From: Virgifigura sp964551315
Lineage (GTDB): Bacteria; Pseudomonadota; Alphaproteobacteria; Dongiales; Dongiaceae
DNA: 64,000 nt
Direction: 5' to 3'
NCBI GenBank assembly: GCA_964551315.1
Contig: CAZKCM010000003.1
Location: 62,001 to 126,000 of the forward strand
Numbering within the stretch: position 1 is the first letter of the stretch; every line of letters starts with the position of its first letter. This document shows positions 16,504 through 27,375 of the stretch, in pieces. The translations under genes and the position numbers were made by a program. Under the pieces are notes generated by a model. That model saw only the letters and a list, made by a program, of their open reading frames with translations, had not been told where the DNA came from and did not search any database.

Positions 16504-18258
16504 ATGGCGATCACCACCGCGGATGTGTTGGTCGAGACGCTGATCGATTGGGGTGTCGACGTGGTGTTCGGCATTCCGGGAGACGGCGTCAACGGCGTGA
16601 TCGAGGCGTTTCGCAAACACAGAAGCGAGATCCGATTCATCCAGGTTCGCCACGAAGAGGCCGCGGCCTTCGCTGCTTGCGGCTATGCCAAGTATACGGG
16701 CAAGCTCGGCGTCTGCGTTGCCACCTCCGGGCCGGGCGGCATCCATCTGCTGAATGGACTCTACGACGCGAAGCTCGATCTTCAACCGGTCCTGGCGATC
16801 ACCGGCCTGCAGCATCACGACCTGATCGGCACCGCGACCCAGCAGGACGTGGAGCTCGACAAGCTCTTCATGGACGTGGCCAAGTACAACGCCCGGGTCA
16901 TGGGACCGGCGCATATGCGCAGCGTGGCCGACCTTGCCTGCCGTACGGCGCTCGCATATCGCGGCGTCTCCCACATCACGATCCCGGTGGACATCCAAAG
17001 CATGGCGACCGACGAGGCGCAGAGGTCGGAACGGAACGTCCCGGGCCATAGCGTCGACGCCTTCGCTCGGAGCGCCCGTCTGCCGGCGGAGGCAGATCTT
17101 CGGGTCGCGGCCGACATCCTCAATCAGGGGCGACGCGTCGTCATCATGGCCGGCGCCGGCGCCTTGCACGCGACCGACGAGCTGGAGCGCTTGGCCGATC
17201 GCCTCGGCGCTGTCATCGTCAAGGCCCTGCTGGGCAAGGCGGCGGTGCCGGATGACAGCCCCTTCACGACCGGGCAGATCGGGCTTCTCGGCACGGAGCC
17301 GTCCCAGAACGCGCTCGAGTCCTGCGACACGCTGCTGATCGCCGGAAGCTCGTTTCCCTATATCGAGTACTATCCGAGGCCCGGTCAGGCGCGGGCCGTC
17401 CAGGTCGAGCTGGACCCGATGCGCATCGGCCTCCGCTATCCGGTCGAATGCGGCCTCGTCGGCGACTGCAGGCGGACGTTGCAGGCGCTGCTTCCGCTCG
17501 TGCGGCCGAATGAGGACCGCAGCTTTCTCAAGAAGGCCCAGAAGGAGATGCGCAGCTGGATGCGCCTAATGGCTGAGCGCGGCACCCGTACCGATACGCC
17601 GATGAAGCCGCAGGTCGTTGCCTGGGAGCTCGGCCAGCGCCTGAGCGACACCGCGATCCTGTCTTGCGACAGCGGCACGATCGCAACCTGGTGGGCGCGC
17701 CAGATCCCGGTCAAGCGGGGGCAGATGCACTCGCTATCGGGTACGCTGGCGACGATGGCGCCGAGTCTGCCCTATTCGATCGCGGCGCAGCTCGCCTATC
17801 CGAACCGGGAGGTCGTCGCCTTCGTCGGTGACGGCGGATTCTCGATGCTGATGGCCGACTTCGTCACCTGCGTCAAATACGAGCTGCCGGTCAAGGTGGT
17901 CATCATCAACAACGCTTCGCTGGGCCAGATCAAGTGGGAGCAGATGGTCTTTCTCGGCAACCCGGAATATGCATGCGATCTGGCGCCGATCGACTTCGCC
18001 CTCTTTGCCGAGGCTTGCGGCGGGGCCGGCTTCACGATTCGCGAGGCCGAGACCTGCGGCGCGATCCTTGACGAGGCGTTGCGGACGCCAGGCCCGGTCA
18101 TCGTCAACGCGGTCGTCGATCCGCACGAACCGCCGATGCCCCCGAAGATCAAAGCGAGCCAGATCAAGGCGTTCGCCAAGGCGCTCGCCCGCGGCACGCC
18201 GGCCCGCGGGAGGATCGCGCTGACCGTCGCGTCCGACACGATCCGCGAACTCCTCTAG
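16504..18258 (+). CDS. Thiamine pyrophosphate-dependent enzyme, PoxB-like
   Basis: A 584-residue member of the pyruvate oxidase/acetolactate synthase fold. The N-terminal PYR domain has the activating Glu in VRHEEAAAFAA; the middle domain (about 195-335) is the Rossmann-like segment; the C-terminal PP domain has the TPP motif from VGDGGFSM to NNASLGQIKWE. The length fits PoxB and 'thiamine pyrophosphate-requiring' proteins. Whether FAD is bound and which 2-oxo acid is used cannot be told. The C-terminus lacks a clear membrane-binding PoxB tail. The tri-heme cytochrome c gene 128 bp downstream has its own stress-type promoter but could accept its electrons. Confidence 0.85.
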   Translation: MAITTADVLVETLIDWGVDVVFGIPGDGVNGVIEAFRKHRSEIRFIQVRHEEAAAFAACGYAKYTGKLGVCVATSGPGGIHLLNGLYDAKLDLQPVLAITGLQHHDLIGTATQQDVELDKLFMDVAKYNARVMGPAHMRSVADLACRTALAYRGVSHITIPVDIQSMATDEAQRSERNVPGHSVDAFARSARLPAEADLRVAADILNQGRRVVIMAGAGALHATDELERLADRLGAVIVKALLGKAAVPDDSPFTTGQIGLLGTEPSQNALESCDTLLIAGSSFPYIEYYPRPGQARAVQVELDPMRIGLRYPVECGLVGDCRRTLQALLPLVRPNEDRSFLKKAQKEMRSWMRLMAERGTRTDTPMKPQVVAWELGQRLSDTAILSCDSGTIATWWARQIPVKRGQMHSLSGTLATMAPSLPYSIAAQLAYPNREVVAFVGDGGFSMLMADFVTCVKYELPVKVVIINNASLGQIKWEQMVFLGNPEYACDLAPIDFALFAEACGGAGFTIREAETCGAILDEALRTPGPVIVNAVVDPHEPPMPPKIKASQIKAFAKALARGTPARGRIALTVASDTIRELL

Positions 18259-18320
18259 AGAGCGGTCGCACCCGCAAGCGCCGCGGCCGAACGTGGGCCA
18301 GTCTCGGGCCCGCGCTCGGA

Positions 18321-18346
18321 GGAACAAGGCGACGCTGCCCGTCGTT
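18321..18346 (+). promoter_or_regulatory. EcfG-type promoter GGAAC-N17-CGTT upstream of the tri-heme cytochrome c
   Basis: GGAAC at 18321-18325 and CGTT at 18343-18346 with a 17-bp spacer; the start codon of the cytochrome is 40 bp further on. Both elements match the alphaproteobacterial stress-sigma consensus exactly. Confidence 0.7.
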
Positions 18347-18386
18347 GTGCGACTGCGTCGGTCCGAGTCGATCCCTGGGAGTGCCG

Positions 18387-19553
18387 ATGAAGATTGTCGC
18401 CGCGCTGGCCGCGTTTGTGATCGTGATGATCGTGCTCGGCGCTCTGTTCATGTATTCGGGCATCTACAACATCGCGGCGACGTCCGGCCATCTCCCGATG
18501 ACGCGCTGGCTCCTGACCGTCGGGATGGAACGGTCGGTCGAGCAGCACGCCGACGGGATCCAGGTGCCGCCGCTGTCGGCCGGCTCGCAGGTGCTGCGCG
18601 GGCTGCGCCACTTCGAGGCGTTCTGCCTGCCCTGCCACGGCGCGCCCGGTATACCGCGCACGCAGATCGGCGAGGGCGAGACTCCGGTGCCGCCCGAGCT
18701 GTCGGATGCGGTTCCGAAATGGAACGCGGCCGAGCTCTACTGGATCGTGAAGCACGGGATAAAGTACACCGGCATGCCCGGCTTCGGGCCGTCCCACCGC
18801 GAGGATGAGCTATGGGCCATCGTGGCGTTCCTGCTGCGGTTGCCAGGCCTGACGGCTGCGGAATACGAGGCCATGACGAAGGACGTCGAGGTCCTGACCG
18901 GCGAGGGAGAGCTGATCGCCCTCGCCGGACCGCCGGGCGAGGGGCTGACCGCCTGCGCCCGCTGCCACGGCCTGAAGGGGGCCGGGAAGGGTGTGGGCGC
19001 CTTTCCGCGGCTGGCGGGACAGGGCGAGACCTATCTCTACGAGTCGCTGAAGAGCTATGCGAGCGGTGTCAGGCCGAGCGGCATCATGCGGCCCGTCGCC
19101 GAGGCGCTGACCGACGATCAGATGAGGGCGGTGGCCGCCTATTACGCGGGGGTCGATGACGCGCCTTATCCGCCCCTGCCTGGGGCGGATCCCGTGTCGC
19201 TTCAGCGGGGCGGCGCGATCTCAGCGGTCGGGTTGCCCGAACAAGGCGTGCAGGCCTGCCGTGACTGCCACGGACCGTCGGGCGTTGGACGTCCGCCCGC
19301 CTATCCGATGCTGGCGGGCCAATATGCGAACTACACGGCGCTTCAGCTTTCGCTCTGGAAGAAGGGTATGCGCGGCGGCGGACCGGGATCGGCGGTGATG
19401 GCGGATATCGCCGCGGCGCTGACCGACGCGCAGATCGAGGCGGTTTCTCTGTACTTCGCGACGGTCCGGCCGAGCACCGTCATGCATGACCCGATCGTTC
19501 CGCCCGGGACAACGGAGCCGGAAGAGACGGCCGCCGGAACGGCGCCGGAGTGA
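18387..19553 (+). CDS. Membrane-anchored tri-heme cytochrome c
   Basis: A 388-residue protein with an N-terminal transmembrane anchor (residues 4-26) and three class I cytochrome c domains with haem sites C80-x-x-C83-H84, C190-x-x-C193-H194 and C291-x-x-C294-H295. The last two domains are duplicated units (GPPGEGLTACARCHGLKG and LPEQGVQACRDCHGPSG, each followed by an LAGQ segment). The arrangement resembles the cytochrome subunits of membrane alcohol, gluconate and aldehyde dehydrogenases, which pass electrons to quinone or oxidase, but no such dehydrogenase is next to it. CTGGGAG precedes the ATG at 18387. Confidence 0.9.
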   Translation: MKIVAALAAFVIVMIVLGALFMYSGIYNIAATSGHLPMTRWLLTVGMERSVEQHADGIQVPPLSAGSQVLRGLRHFEAFCLPCHGAPGIPRTQIGEGETPVPPELSDAVPKWNAAELYWIVKHGIKYTGMPGFGPSHREDELWAIVAFLLRLPGLTAAEYEAMTKDVEVLTGEGELIALAGPPGEGLTACARCHGLKGAGKGVGAFPRLAGQGETYLYESLKSYASGVRPSGIMRPVAEALTDDQMRAVAAYYAGVDDAPYPPLPGADPVSLQRGGAISAVGLPEQGVQACRDCHGPSGVGRPPAYPMLAGQYANYTALQLSLWKKGMRGGGPGSAVMADIAAALTDAQIEAVSLYFATVRPSTVMHDPIVPPGTTEPEETAAGTAPE

Positions 19554-19595
19554 GCAGGTTATCTCGGCTGCGGAACGCATCGGAAGAACGGGTTC

Positions 19596-19748
19596 ATGCA
19601 GTCGCTTCGGCACCGGTACGTTGTCATCACAGGCGCATCGGCCGGGTGTGGCCGCACCGCGGCGGTCGCCCTCGGCTTCGAGGGCCGGGGTATGAAGCGG
19701 TGCCTCGGGCGGCCGGCGATTGCACCGTACCGCCGAATGCTTATCTAA
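19596..19748 (+). pseudogene. Relic of a short-chain dehydrogenase N-terminus
   Basis: A 50-codon frame in the 335 bp gap between the cytochrome and Hsp20 genes. Its first 32 residues read like the start of an SDR enzyme (RYVVITGASAGCGRTAAVAL, with the TGxxxGxG nucleotide loop, though Cys replaces the usual Ile/Val). After FEGRG the match stops and the frame ends at a TAA. The rest of the roughly 250-residue enzyme is absent. A weak GGAAC-N16-GGTT element lies just upstream at 19536-19560. Confidence 0.6.
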
Positions 19749-19888
19749 ATCTCGAATTGGAGTGTCCGACGAGCCCGCACCGGTCCTGAAAGGCGCCGTC
19801 ATCGCTACGGTCCACCGAGGCACCCGGGCGAGTTCCCGGTATGTTCATCCACCCGACCTGTCCTGCCGCGTCATGTGAAGGAGTTCCG

Positions 19889-20293
19889 ATGCCACCGCGT
19901 GATCCTGGAACCTGGATGTGGATCGAGGCGTGCGAGCTGCTCGATCGAGCGGAGCGCCTGCACAGGCAGTTCTTTCAGCTCGGACGGTCGCAGGCACGGC
20001 GCCCGACCTGGGAGCCACCGGTGGATGTGTTCGAGACCGACCGCGACCTCTGGATCCTGGTGGCGCTGCCGGGGGTCGAGCCGGATCAGGTGGAGGTCGT
20101 CATCGACACCGACATGTTGATCGTCACGGGAGAGCGGCGGATCCCGGTGGCGTCCCGGGCGGTGATCCATAGGCTCGAGATTCCCTACGGGCGTTTCGAA
20201 CGCCGAATCCGGCTGCCGTCGGTGCCGGCAGGCGTCGGGCGACGCGAACTGTTAAACGGCTGCTTGCTGCTGACGCTGCGCAAACAGCAATAG
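19889..20293 (+). CDS. Hsp20/alpha-crystallin small heat-shock protein
   Basis: A 134-residue ATP-independent holdase. The alpha-crystallin domain spans about residues 45-134: PPVDVFETDRDLWILVALPGV opens it, LIVTGERR follows, and the family's closing GxLxLxLPK-type motif is seen as NGCLLLTLRKQQ without the usual IxI tail. The start at 19889 follows AAGGAG with a 5-bp spacing. Lon begins 19 bp downstream, so holdase and protease are probably co-expressed for protein quality control. Confidence 0.88.
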   Translation: MPPRDPGTWMWIEACELLDRAERLHRQFFQLGRSQARRPTWEPPVDVFETDRDLWILVALPGVEPDQVEVVIDTDMLIVTGERRIPVASRAVIHRLEIPYGRFERRIRLPSVPAGVGRRELLNGCLLLTLRKQQ

Positions 20294-20312
20294 CAAGGGA
20301 GCAATCCGCAGA

Positions 20313-22811
<2,499 letters not shown>

Positions 22812-22853
22812 GGGCGGGGGATAGAACGATCGCCGAATCGCCGACCGGGGCTA

Positions 22854-22879
22854 GGAACCGGTTGGGCTCGGGTTTTGTT
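22854..22879 (+). promoter_or_regulatory. Near-consensus EcfG-type promoter GGAAC-N17-TGTT
   Basis: GGAAC at 22854-22858 and TGTT at 22876-22879, spacer 17 bp. The only departure is T for the less conserved first base of the -10 element. The downstream gene starts 33 bp later, an ideal leader length. Confidence 0.5.
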
Positions 22880-22912
22880 CTCCCGACAGTGTCGGCATCC
22901 TCAGGTGTCCCG

Positions 22913-23326
22913 ATGACGCGTCCTTATTGGTGCCTCGCGCTCGCCGTCGCGCTGCTGGTGGCCGGAAGCGGCGCCTTCGCCGCGACCTGCAGCGAGCGGG
23001 CTGCGGCGTTCGCCCGGGACTACGACCTTCAATGGCCAAAGTCGCCTGCCACTGTAGAATCCCGTGGCACGATTGCGACGGACGAGGTTGCTCCCATGGA
23101 GGAGCCGGTCGAACCGCCGGCCGGCGATACGGCGATGTCCACGGAACCGCCGGACGAACCTTCGTCCGAGGTCGCTCCGTCGCCGCCCGGAGGGCGGGCC
23201 ACGGGCCTCACCGCGGAGCAGCGCACGAGAATGGAGACGTTGCTCCTTGAGGCCGTCAAAGCCGCGGAAGAGGGCGATTCGGAACGGTGCTTCGAGCGCC
23301 TGAACGAAGCGAAGACCATTCCTTAG
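22913..23326 (+). CDS. Secreted hypothetical protein
   Basis: A 137-residue protein with a signal peptide (residues 1-24, cleavage near AFAATC), a disordered acidic Pro/Glu/Ser-rich middle (about 45-90), and a helical C-terminal end (AEQRTRMETLLLEAVKAAEEGDSERCFERLNEAKTI). Two cysteines in the mature part could form a disulfide. I do not recognise a family. The helical tail looks like a short tetratricopeptide-like or hub segment. The start at 22913 is chosen for its signal peptide. Confidence 0.65.
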   Translation: MTRPYWCLALAVALLVAGSGAFAATCSERAAAFARDYDLQWPKSPATVESRGTIATDEVAPMEEPVEPPAGDTAMSTEPPDEPSSEVAPSPPGGRATGLTAEQRTRMETLLLEAVKAAEEGDSERCFERLNEAKTIP

Positions 23327-23340
23327 GCTCCTGAAGCTCC

Positions 23341-23371
23341 GGACCGTTCGGGCATCCCTGCCGGACGGTCC
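23341..23371 (+). terminator. Hairpin after the secreted hypothetical protein
   Basis: GGACCGT-T-CGG pairs with CCG-G-ACGGTCC around a 9-nt loop, 14 bp after the stop codon. No T tract follows. The rest of the 514 bp spacer 23327-23840 is otherwise empty apart from a possible GGAAC-N17-TGTT promoter at 23521-23546, about 295 bp before the inositol-phosphate synthase gene. Confidence 0.55.
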
Positions 23372-23840
23372 TCGAAGACGAACCGCGTGGCCGCGCATGG
23401 CCGTGCTTTCCGAACCGTGCACGTCGCGCGGCGCCCCGAAAAAGCGAAGCCAATCCCCGCGGCACGGAAGAAGACCCGCAGAATTGGCCCAGCGGATGAG
23501 ATGAGGGCGAGATCATTGCGGGAACCGTTACCGCTGGAGTCTTGTTCATTACAACGGCGGGAGCCCTGGCGACAGGCGCGGACGGAGTCGTGCGGGAGGG
23601 CAGGCAGTCGACCCGTGCGAGCACCGCACGACGAGCGACGGTGCGAGGCTTGCGCGGCAAAAGCGGGCGAGAGGAATCCGAGATGCCCGAACTCCGGCGA
23701 CGACGCTTACGCTACGCGAGGAGGCGAGTGGCCGGGCGAATCGAGCCGGCGGCAACCGCCGAACCGGGCTTCTGCGAAGATGGGCGGAACGGCGGGACCC
23801 GGTCGGGCCCGTCTTGTCGGCCAGCCGAGCGAGGCCGCCA

Positions 23841-24923
23841 TTGAGCGATCGGAAGATTCGCGTCGCCGTCATCGGGGTCGGGAACTGCGCGTCCTCTCTG
23901 GTACAGGGCGTGACCTTCTACAAGGCCGCGCGCGAGACCGAGTCCGTCCCCGGGCTGATGCATGTCAGCCTCGGCGGATATCACGTCAGGGACATCGAGT
24001 TTTCCGCCGCCTTCGACATCAACGCGACGAAGGTCGGCAAGGATCTGTCCGAAGCGATCTTCGCCGAGCCGAACAACACCTGCCGGTTCGCCGAGGTCCC
24101 GCCGCTGGGCGTCACGGTTCACCGCGGACGGACCCTGGACGGGCTCGGGCGGTATCTGCGGGACTCGATCGTCGAGGCAAATGGCCTGCCGGACAATGTC
24201 ACCGACATTCTCCGACGGACACGCACGGACGTGGTCGTGTCCTACCTGCCGGTCGGATCGGAGCGGGCGACGCGATGGTACGTGGAGCAGATCCTCGAGG
24301 CGGGCTGCGCCTTCGTCAACTGCGTGCCGGTGTTCATTGCATCGCGCGAGGAATGGCGCCGGCGTTTTGCCGATCGGCGTCTACCGGTCATCGGTGACGA
24401 CATCAAGTCCCAGGTGGGGGCGACGATCGTCCATCGGGTGCTCGCGAACCTGTTCCGAGAGCGGGGGGTGCGGCTTGACAGGACCTATCAGCTGAACTTC
24501 GGCGGCAACACCGATTTCCAGAACATGCTCGAGCGGGAGCGGCTGGAGTCCAAGAAGATCTCAAAGACGAACGCCGTCACCAGCCAGCTCGATCACCCCC
24601 TCCCGCCGCAGAACGCGCATGTTGGGCCCAGCGACTATGTCCCGTGGCTCGGTGATCGCAAATGGTGTTACATCCGGATGGAGGGCACGACCTTCGGCGA
24701 CGTGCCGATCAATTGCGAACTCAAACTCGAAGTGTGGGATTCGCCGAATTCCGCCGGGGTCGTGATCGACGCGGTGCGTTGCGCGAAGCTGGCGCTCGAC
24801 CGCGAGATCGGCGGCGCCCTCTACGGACCGTCGAGCTACTTCATGAAGAGCCCGCCGGAGCAGCTCACCGATCACGAGGCGCGTTGTCGCACCGAGGCCT
24901 TCATCCGCGGCGATGAGTGGTGA
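23841..24923 (+). CDS. ino1: Inositol-3-phosphate synthase
   Basis: A 360-residue NAD-dependent enzyme that isomerises glucose 6-phosphate to 1L-myo-inositol 1-phosphate. The Rossmann loop is VGNCASSLVQG at about residues 9-19. The catalytic domain holds the conserved GDDIKSQVGATI and LNFGGNTDFQNM segments, the SKKISKTNAV lysine-rich loop and the closing CAKLALDR region. The length and sequence style fit the short actinobacterial/bacterial type. I take the TTG at 23841 as start (MSDRKIRVAVIG after initiation) with AGCGAGG upstream; a second TTG at 23814 is also in frame. Followed by a histidine phosphatase that could dephosphorylate the product. Confidence 0.93.
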   Translation: MSDRKIRVAVIGVGNCASSLVQGVTFYKAARETESVPGLMHVSLGGYHVRDIEFSAAFDINATKVGKDLSEAIFAEPNNTCRFAEVPPLGVTVHRGRTLDGLGRYLRDSIVEANGLPDNVTDILRRTRTDVVVSYLPVGSERATRWYVEQILEAGCAFVNCVPVFIASREEWRRRFADRRLPVIGDDIKSQVGATIVHRVLANLFRERGVRLDRTYQLNFGGNTDFQNMLERERLESKKISKTNAVTSQLDHPLPPQNAHVGPSDYVPWLGDRKWCYIRMEGTTFGDVPINCELKLEVWDSPNSAGVVIDAVRCAKLALDREIGGALYGPSSYFMKSPPEQLTDHEARCRTEAFIRGDEW

Positions 24924-24971
24924 CGATCGGCGTCGTAATCGGCCTCGACGCCGTAAGAGGACGGCGGGACG

Positions 24972-25586
24972 GTGACGGTCCTCCATCTCATTCGCCACGG
25001 CGTCCACGAGCTGCAGGGCCGGGTCCTGGTGGGGCGGATGCCCGGGGTGCATCTTGGCGACGAGGGCCGGCGGCAGGTGGCCGTTCTGGCCGCGCGGCTG
25101 GAGCACGCGCCGATCGAGGCGATCTATTGCAGCCCGCTTGAACGGGCGCGCGAGACGGCGGAGCCGATCGCCCGGCGCCTCGGGCTTGAGGTGGAACTGT
25201 CCGAGGATCTCACCGAGATCGACTTCGGCGATTGGACGGGGCAGCGGTTCGAGGCGCTCATCGGGCTCGAGCGTTGGCGGCTGTTCAATGCGTTTCGGAG
25301 CGGCACGGCCCCTCCGAACGGCGAGCCGATGATCAAGGCGCAGCGCCGTGTGGTCGCCATGATCGAGAGGCTGCGGGATCGTCATCCCGACGGGCAGGTC
25401 ATCCTTGTCAGCCACGGCGACGTGATCAAGGGCGCGCTCGCCTATTGGCTAGGCGTTCCGCTCGACCTGTTTCAGCGCATCGAGGTCGATCCGGGCTCGC
25501 TCAGCACCGTCGAGATCAGCGTATGGGAGCCACGCATCTTGCGGATCAACGAGGGGTCAAGCCTGACACCGCGCCCGAGATCATAG
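24972..25586 (+). CDS. Histidine phosphatase superfamily protein
   Basis: A 204-residue cytoplasmic phosphatase of the phosphoglycerate-mutase fold. The phospho-histidine is H9 in LIRHGVHE. The second conserved Arg is in CSPLERARETA and the C-terminal His in SHGDVIKG. It starts with GTG at 24972, 48 bp after the inositol-phosphate synthase. Adjacent placement makes it a candidate inositol-1-phosphate phosphatase, although most bacterial enzymes with that role are of the IMPase type; alternatively it could act on a sugar phosphate made in the opposite-strand cassette. Confidence 0.88.
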   Translation: MTVLHLIRHGVHELQGRVLVGRMPGVHLGDEGRRQVAVLAARLEHAPIEAIYCSPLERARETAEPIARRLGLEVELSEDLTEIDFGDWTGQRFEALIGLERWRLFNAFRSGTAPPNGEPMIKAQRRVVAMIERLRDRHPDGQVILVSHGDVIKGALAYWLGVPLDLFQRIEVDPGSLSTVEISVWEPRILRINEGSSLTPRPRS

Positions 25587-25643
25587 CGTGCCGGCGCGCG
25601 GACGCTCCAGAAGGTGGAAGGCTGGTCGGACCCGTGCCGGACC

Positions 25644-26579
25644 TCAGACGGCAGCGACCGGTCGCATGTCGCGCGGGCGGGACGTGTTCGATCCGCTGGC
25701 ATATCGGCGCACCATGGCGGCGCAGAACTCGGCGTATTCCTCCTTCACCTGCGGCGGGCTCGTGTGGTGAGGGACGATGCCGCGGTGTTCCGGGGTGAAG
25801 CAGAAGGTGACGGTGACGTCGAATTCCTCCAGGGCGGCCATCTGCCGGTCGAACCAGGCGTCGGCGTTCGGGCGAAAGCTGTCGGCCCAGCTCAGCCCGG
25901 TTCGCACATGCTTGACGCCGAGGGTCCGCAGCCACTGGACCGCGTCGTCGAGGCGGTGATCCTCGAAGTGGAACCACTGGCAGATCCCGAGATCCGGCGT
26001 GTATCGGGCGAAGTGGTCGAGGGCGCGTTTCGGCGTGCCGTCCTCGCGTAGAAGCCCCATGTAGAAGTGCCGGTAGTAGGACGAGCCCTCCGCTTCCCGG
26101 TGCCGCGTCGTTGCCGGCCAGGCGCGCGGCAGGTCGTAGAGGCTGTACCAGTGGATGCGCGGAGCCCGCCCGATCAGCAGGTCCGCCATCCGCTTCAAGC
26201 CGAACTCTTGGACTTCTTCCGCCCCAAAGGTCGAGGTGCCGACCTCGGTCACCCAGACCGGAAGATCGGTGACGGACTGGATTTCCTTCAGCTTGTCCGG
26301 CCACTCGTGCACCATCCAGTGGTTCCAGTCGAACGGGAACCCGTGCACGGCGACGACGTCGAGCCGGTCGAGGGCGCCCTGTCCCTGCATGTTCTGGATG
26401 AAAAGCGGATCGATCGGCGAGATACCCCCGAGGGCGCGCAGAACATACGGGTTCTCCGCTTCCACCGCCTTGGCCGCGAGCTTGACCATCTCGGCATAGG
26501 CCGACCAGTCCGGGTCGAGCTCCGGATCCCAATGGGACTTGTTGTTCGGCTCGTTCCAGAACATCACCGCTTCAATCAC
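25644..26579 (-). CDS. Glycosidase-like (beta-xylosidase-type) TIM-barrel protein
   Basis: A 311-residue protein with a GH39/GH5-like TIM-barrel character: WNEPNN (residues 8-13, the acid/base Glu motif of clan GH-A), then VAVHGFPFDWNHW, VWVTEVGTSTFGAEE (the likely nucleophile Glu), and the IHWYSLYDLP strand. It has no signal peptide, unusual for a polysaccharide-degrading enzyme, so it probably acts inside the cell on a product of this cassette. The GTG start at 26579 overlaps the methyltransferase stop (GTGATTGA). Annotated elsewhere as beta-xylosidase, but the substrate is not known. Confidence 0.8.
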   Translation of the reverse strand: MIEAVMFWNEPNNKSHWDPELDPDWSAYAEMVKLAAKAVEAENPYVLRALGGISPIDPLFIQNMQGQGALDRLDVVAVHGFPFDWNHWMVHEWPDKLKEIQSVTDLPVWVTEVGTSTFGAEEVQEFGLKRMADLLIGRAPRIHWYSLYDLPRAWPATTRHREAEGSSYYRHFYMGLLREDGTPKRALDHFARYTPDLGICQWFHFEDHRLDDAVQWLRTLGVKHVRTGLSWADSFRPNADAWFDRQMAALEEFDVTVTFCFTPEHRGIVPHHTSPPQVKEEYAEFCAAMVRRYASGSNTSRPRDMRPVAAV

Positions 26580-27348
26580 CGGCTTTCCCCCTTGCCGGAT
26601 AGACGGCGCCGGCTCCGCGGCCCGGTTTGCCGCACCGGCAGATGAACACTTCCTCCTCGGGATGATCGATGATCTCGAAGCCGGCGCTGCGGAGCATGGC
26701 CTCCGAGCAGGCGCGGTTCGGAATCCACCAGTTCGTTTGGTCGTCCGAAAAGCGGTTCTCGATGAAGTGCAGCCGCGGAAAGCCCGGCCGCTCAAACACG
26801 TCGTACTCCCAGAACGGATAGTTCTCCTGCAGGGGGGCCACCTCCGGGCTGCCGCGCTGCAGCGACTGGAAGACGAAAAGGTCCTTGACGACGTGCTCGC
26901 GGATCAGATCGAGCGCCAACAGCGGATGCCTGAGGTGGTAGAGCACCCCCATGAAGAGCACGATGTCGAAGCGCTCACCGAGTTCGGCGACGTCGTAGAC
27001 GGAGAGCTTCCGCAGCTCGAGCTCGACACCGCAGAGGTTCGCCGCAAACCGCGCCTGCTCCAGATACATGTCCTCGAGGTCGATTCCGACGACGCGATCG
27101 GCGCCGCGGCGCTTCATCTCGATCGAGTGGAATCCGGCGTTGCAGCCGATGTCGAGAACCGTCTTGCCCTGCAGATCGGTCGGAAGGGCGTTTGCGAAGC
27201 GCCGCCATTTGACGGCCGGATAGTCGCCCAGGAAATGATCCGGCGCGGTCTGTACGCCGCCGAGGTTGATGTTGTGGAACCAGTTGCCGAGCTCGAGTGC
27301 CCGTTGACGGATTTCCTCGGAGGTGAGGTTGCGGTTGATGTTGTCCAT
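26572..27348 (-). CDS. SAM-dependent methyltransferase, TIGR04290 type
   Basis: A 258-residue class I methyltransferase. The SAM site is VLDIGCNAGFHSIEMKRRGA; the acidic loop IDLEDMYLEQAR and the motif IVLFMGVLYHLRHPLLAL follow. It resembles CmoB-like enzymes and the TIGR04290 group, which I know as a member of conserved sugar/natural-product cassettes with nucleotidyltransferases and glycosyltransferases. Its methyl acceptor is not known. The gene is coupled to the glycosidase-like gene by an 8 bp overlap, and lies 27 bp after the nucleotidyltransferase. Confidence 0.85.
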   Translation of the reverse strand: MDNINRNLTSEEIRQRALELGNWFHNINLGGVQTAPDHFLGDYPAVKWRRFANALPTDLQGKTVLDIGCNAGFHSIEMKRRGADRVVGIDLEDMYLEQARFAANLCGVELELRKLSVYDVAELGERFDIVLFMGVLYHLRHPLLALDLIREHVVKDLFVFQSLQRGSPEVAPLQENYPFWEYDVFERPGFPRLHFIENRFSDDQTNWWIPNRACSEAMLRSAGFEIIDHPEEEVFICRCGKPGRGAGAVYPARGKAGD

Positions 27349-27375
27349 GACGCCTTTCCGATGTCGGGTCCGATT

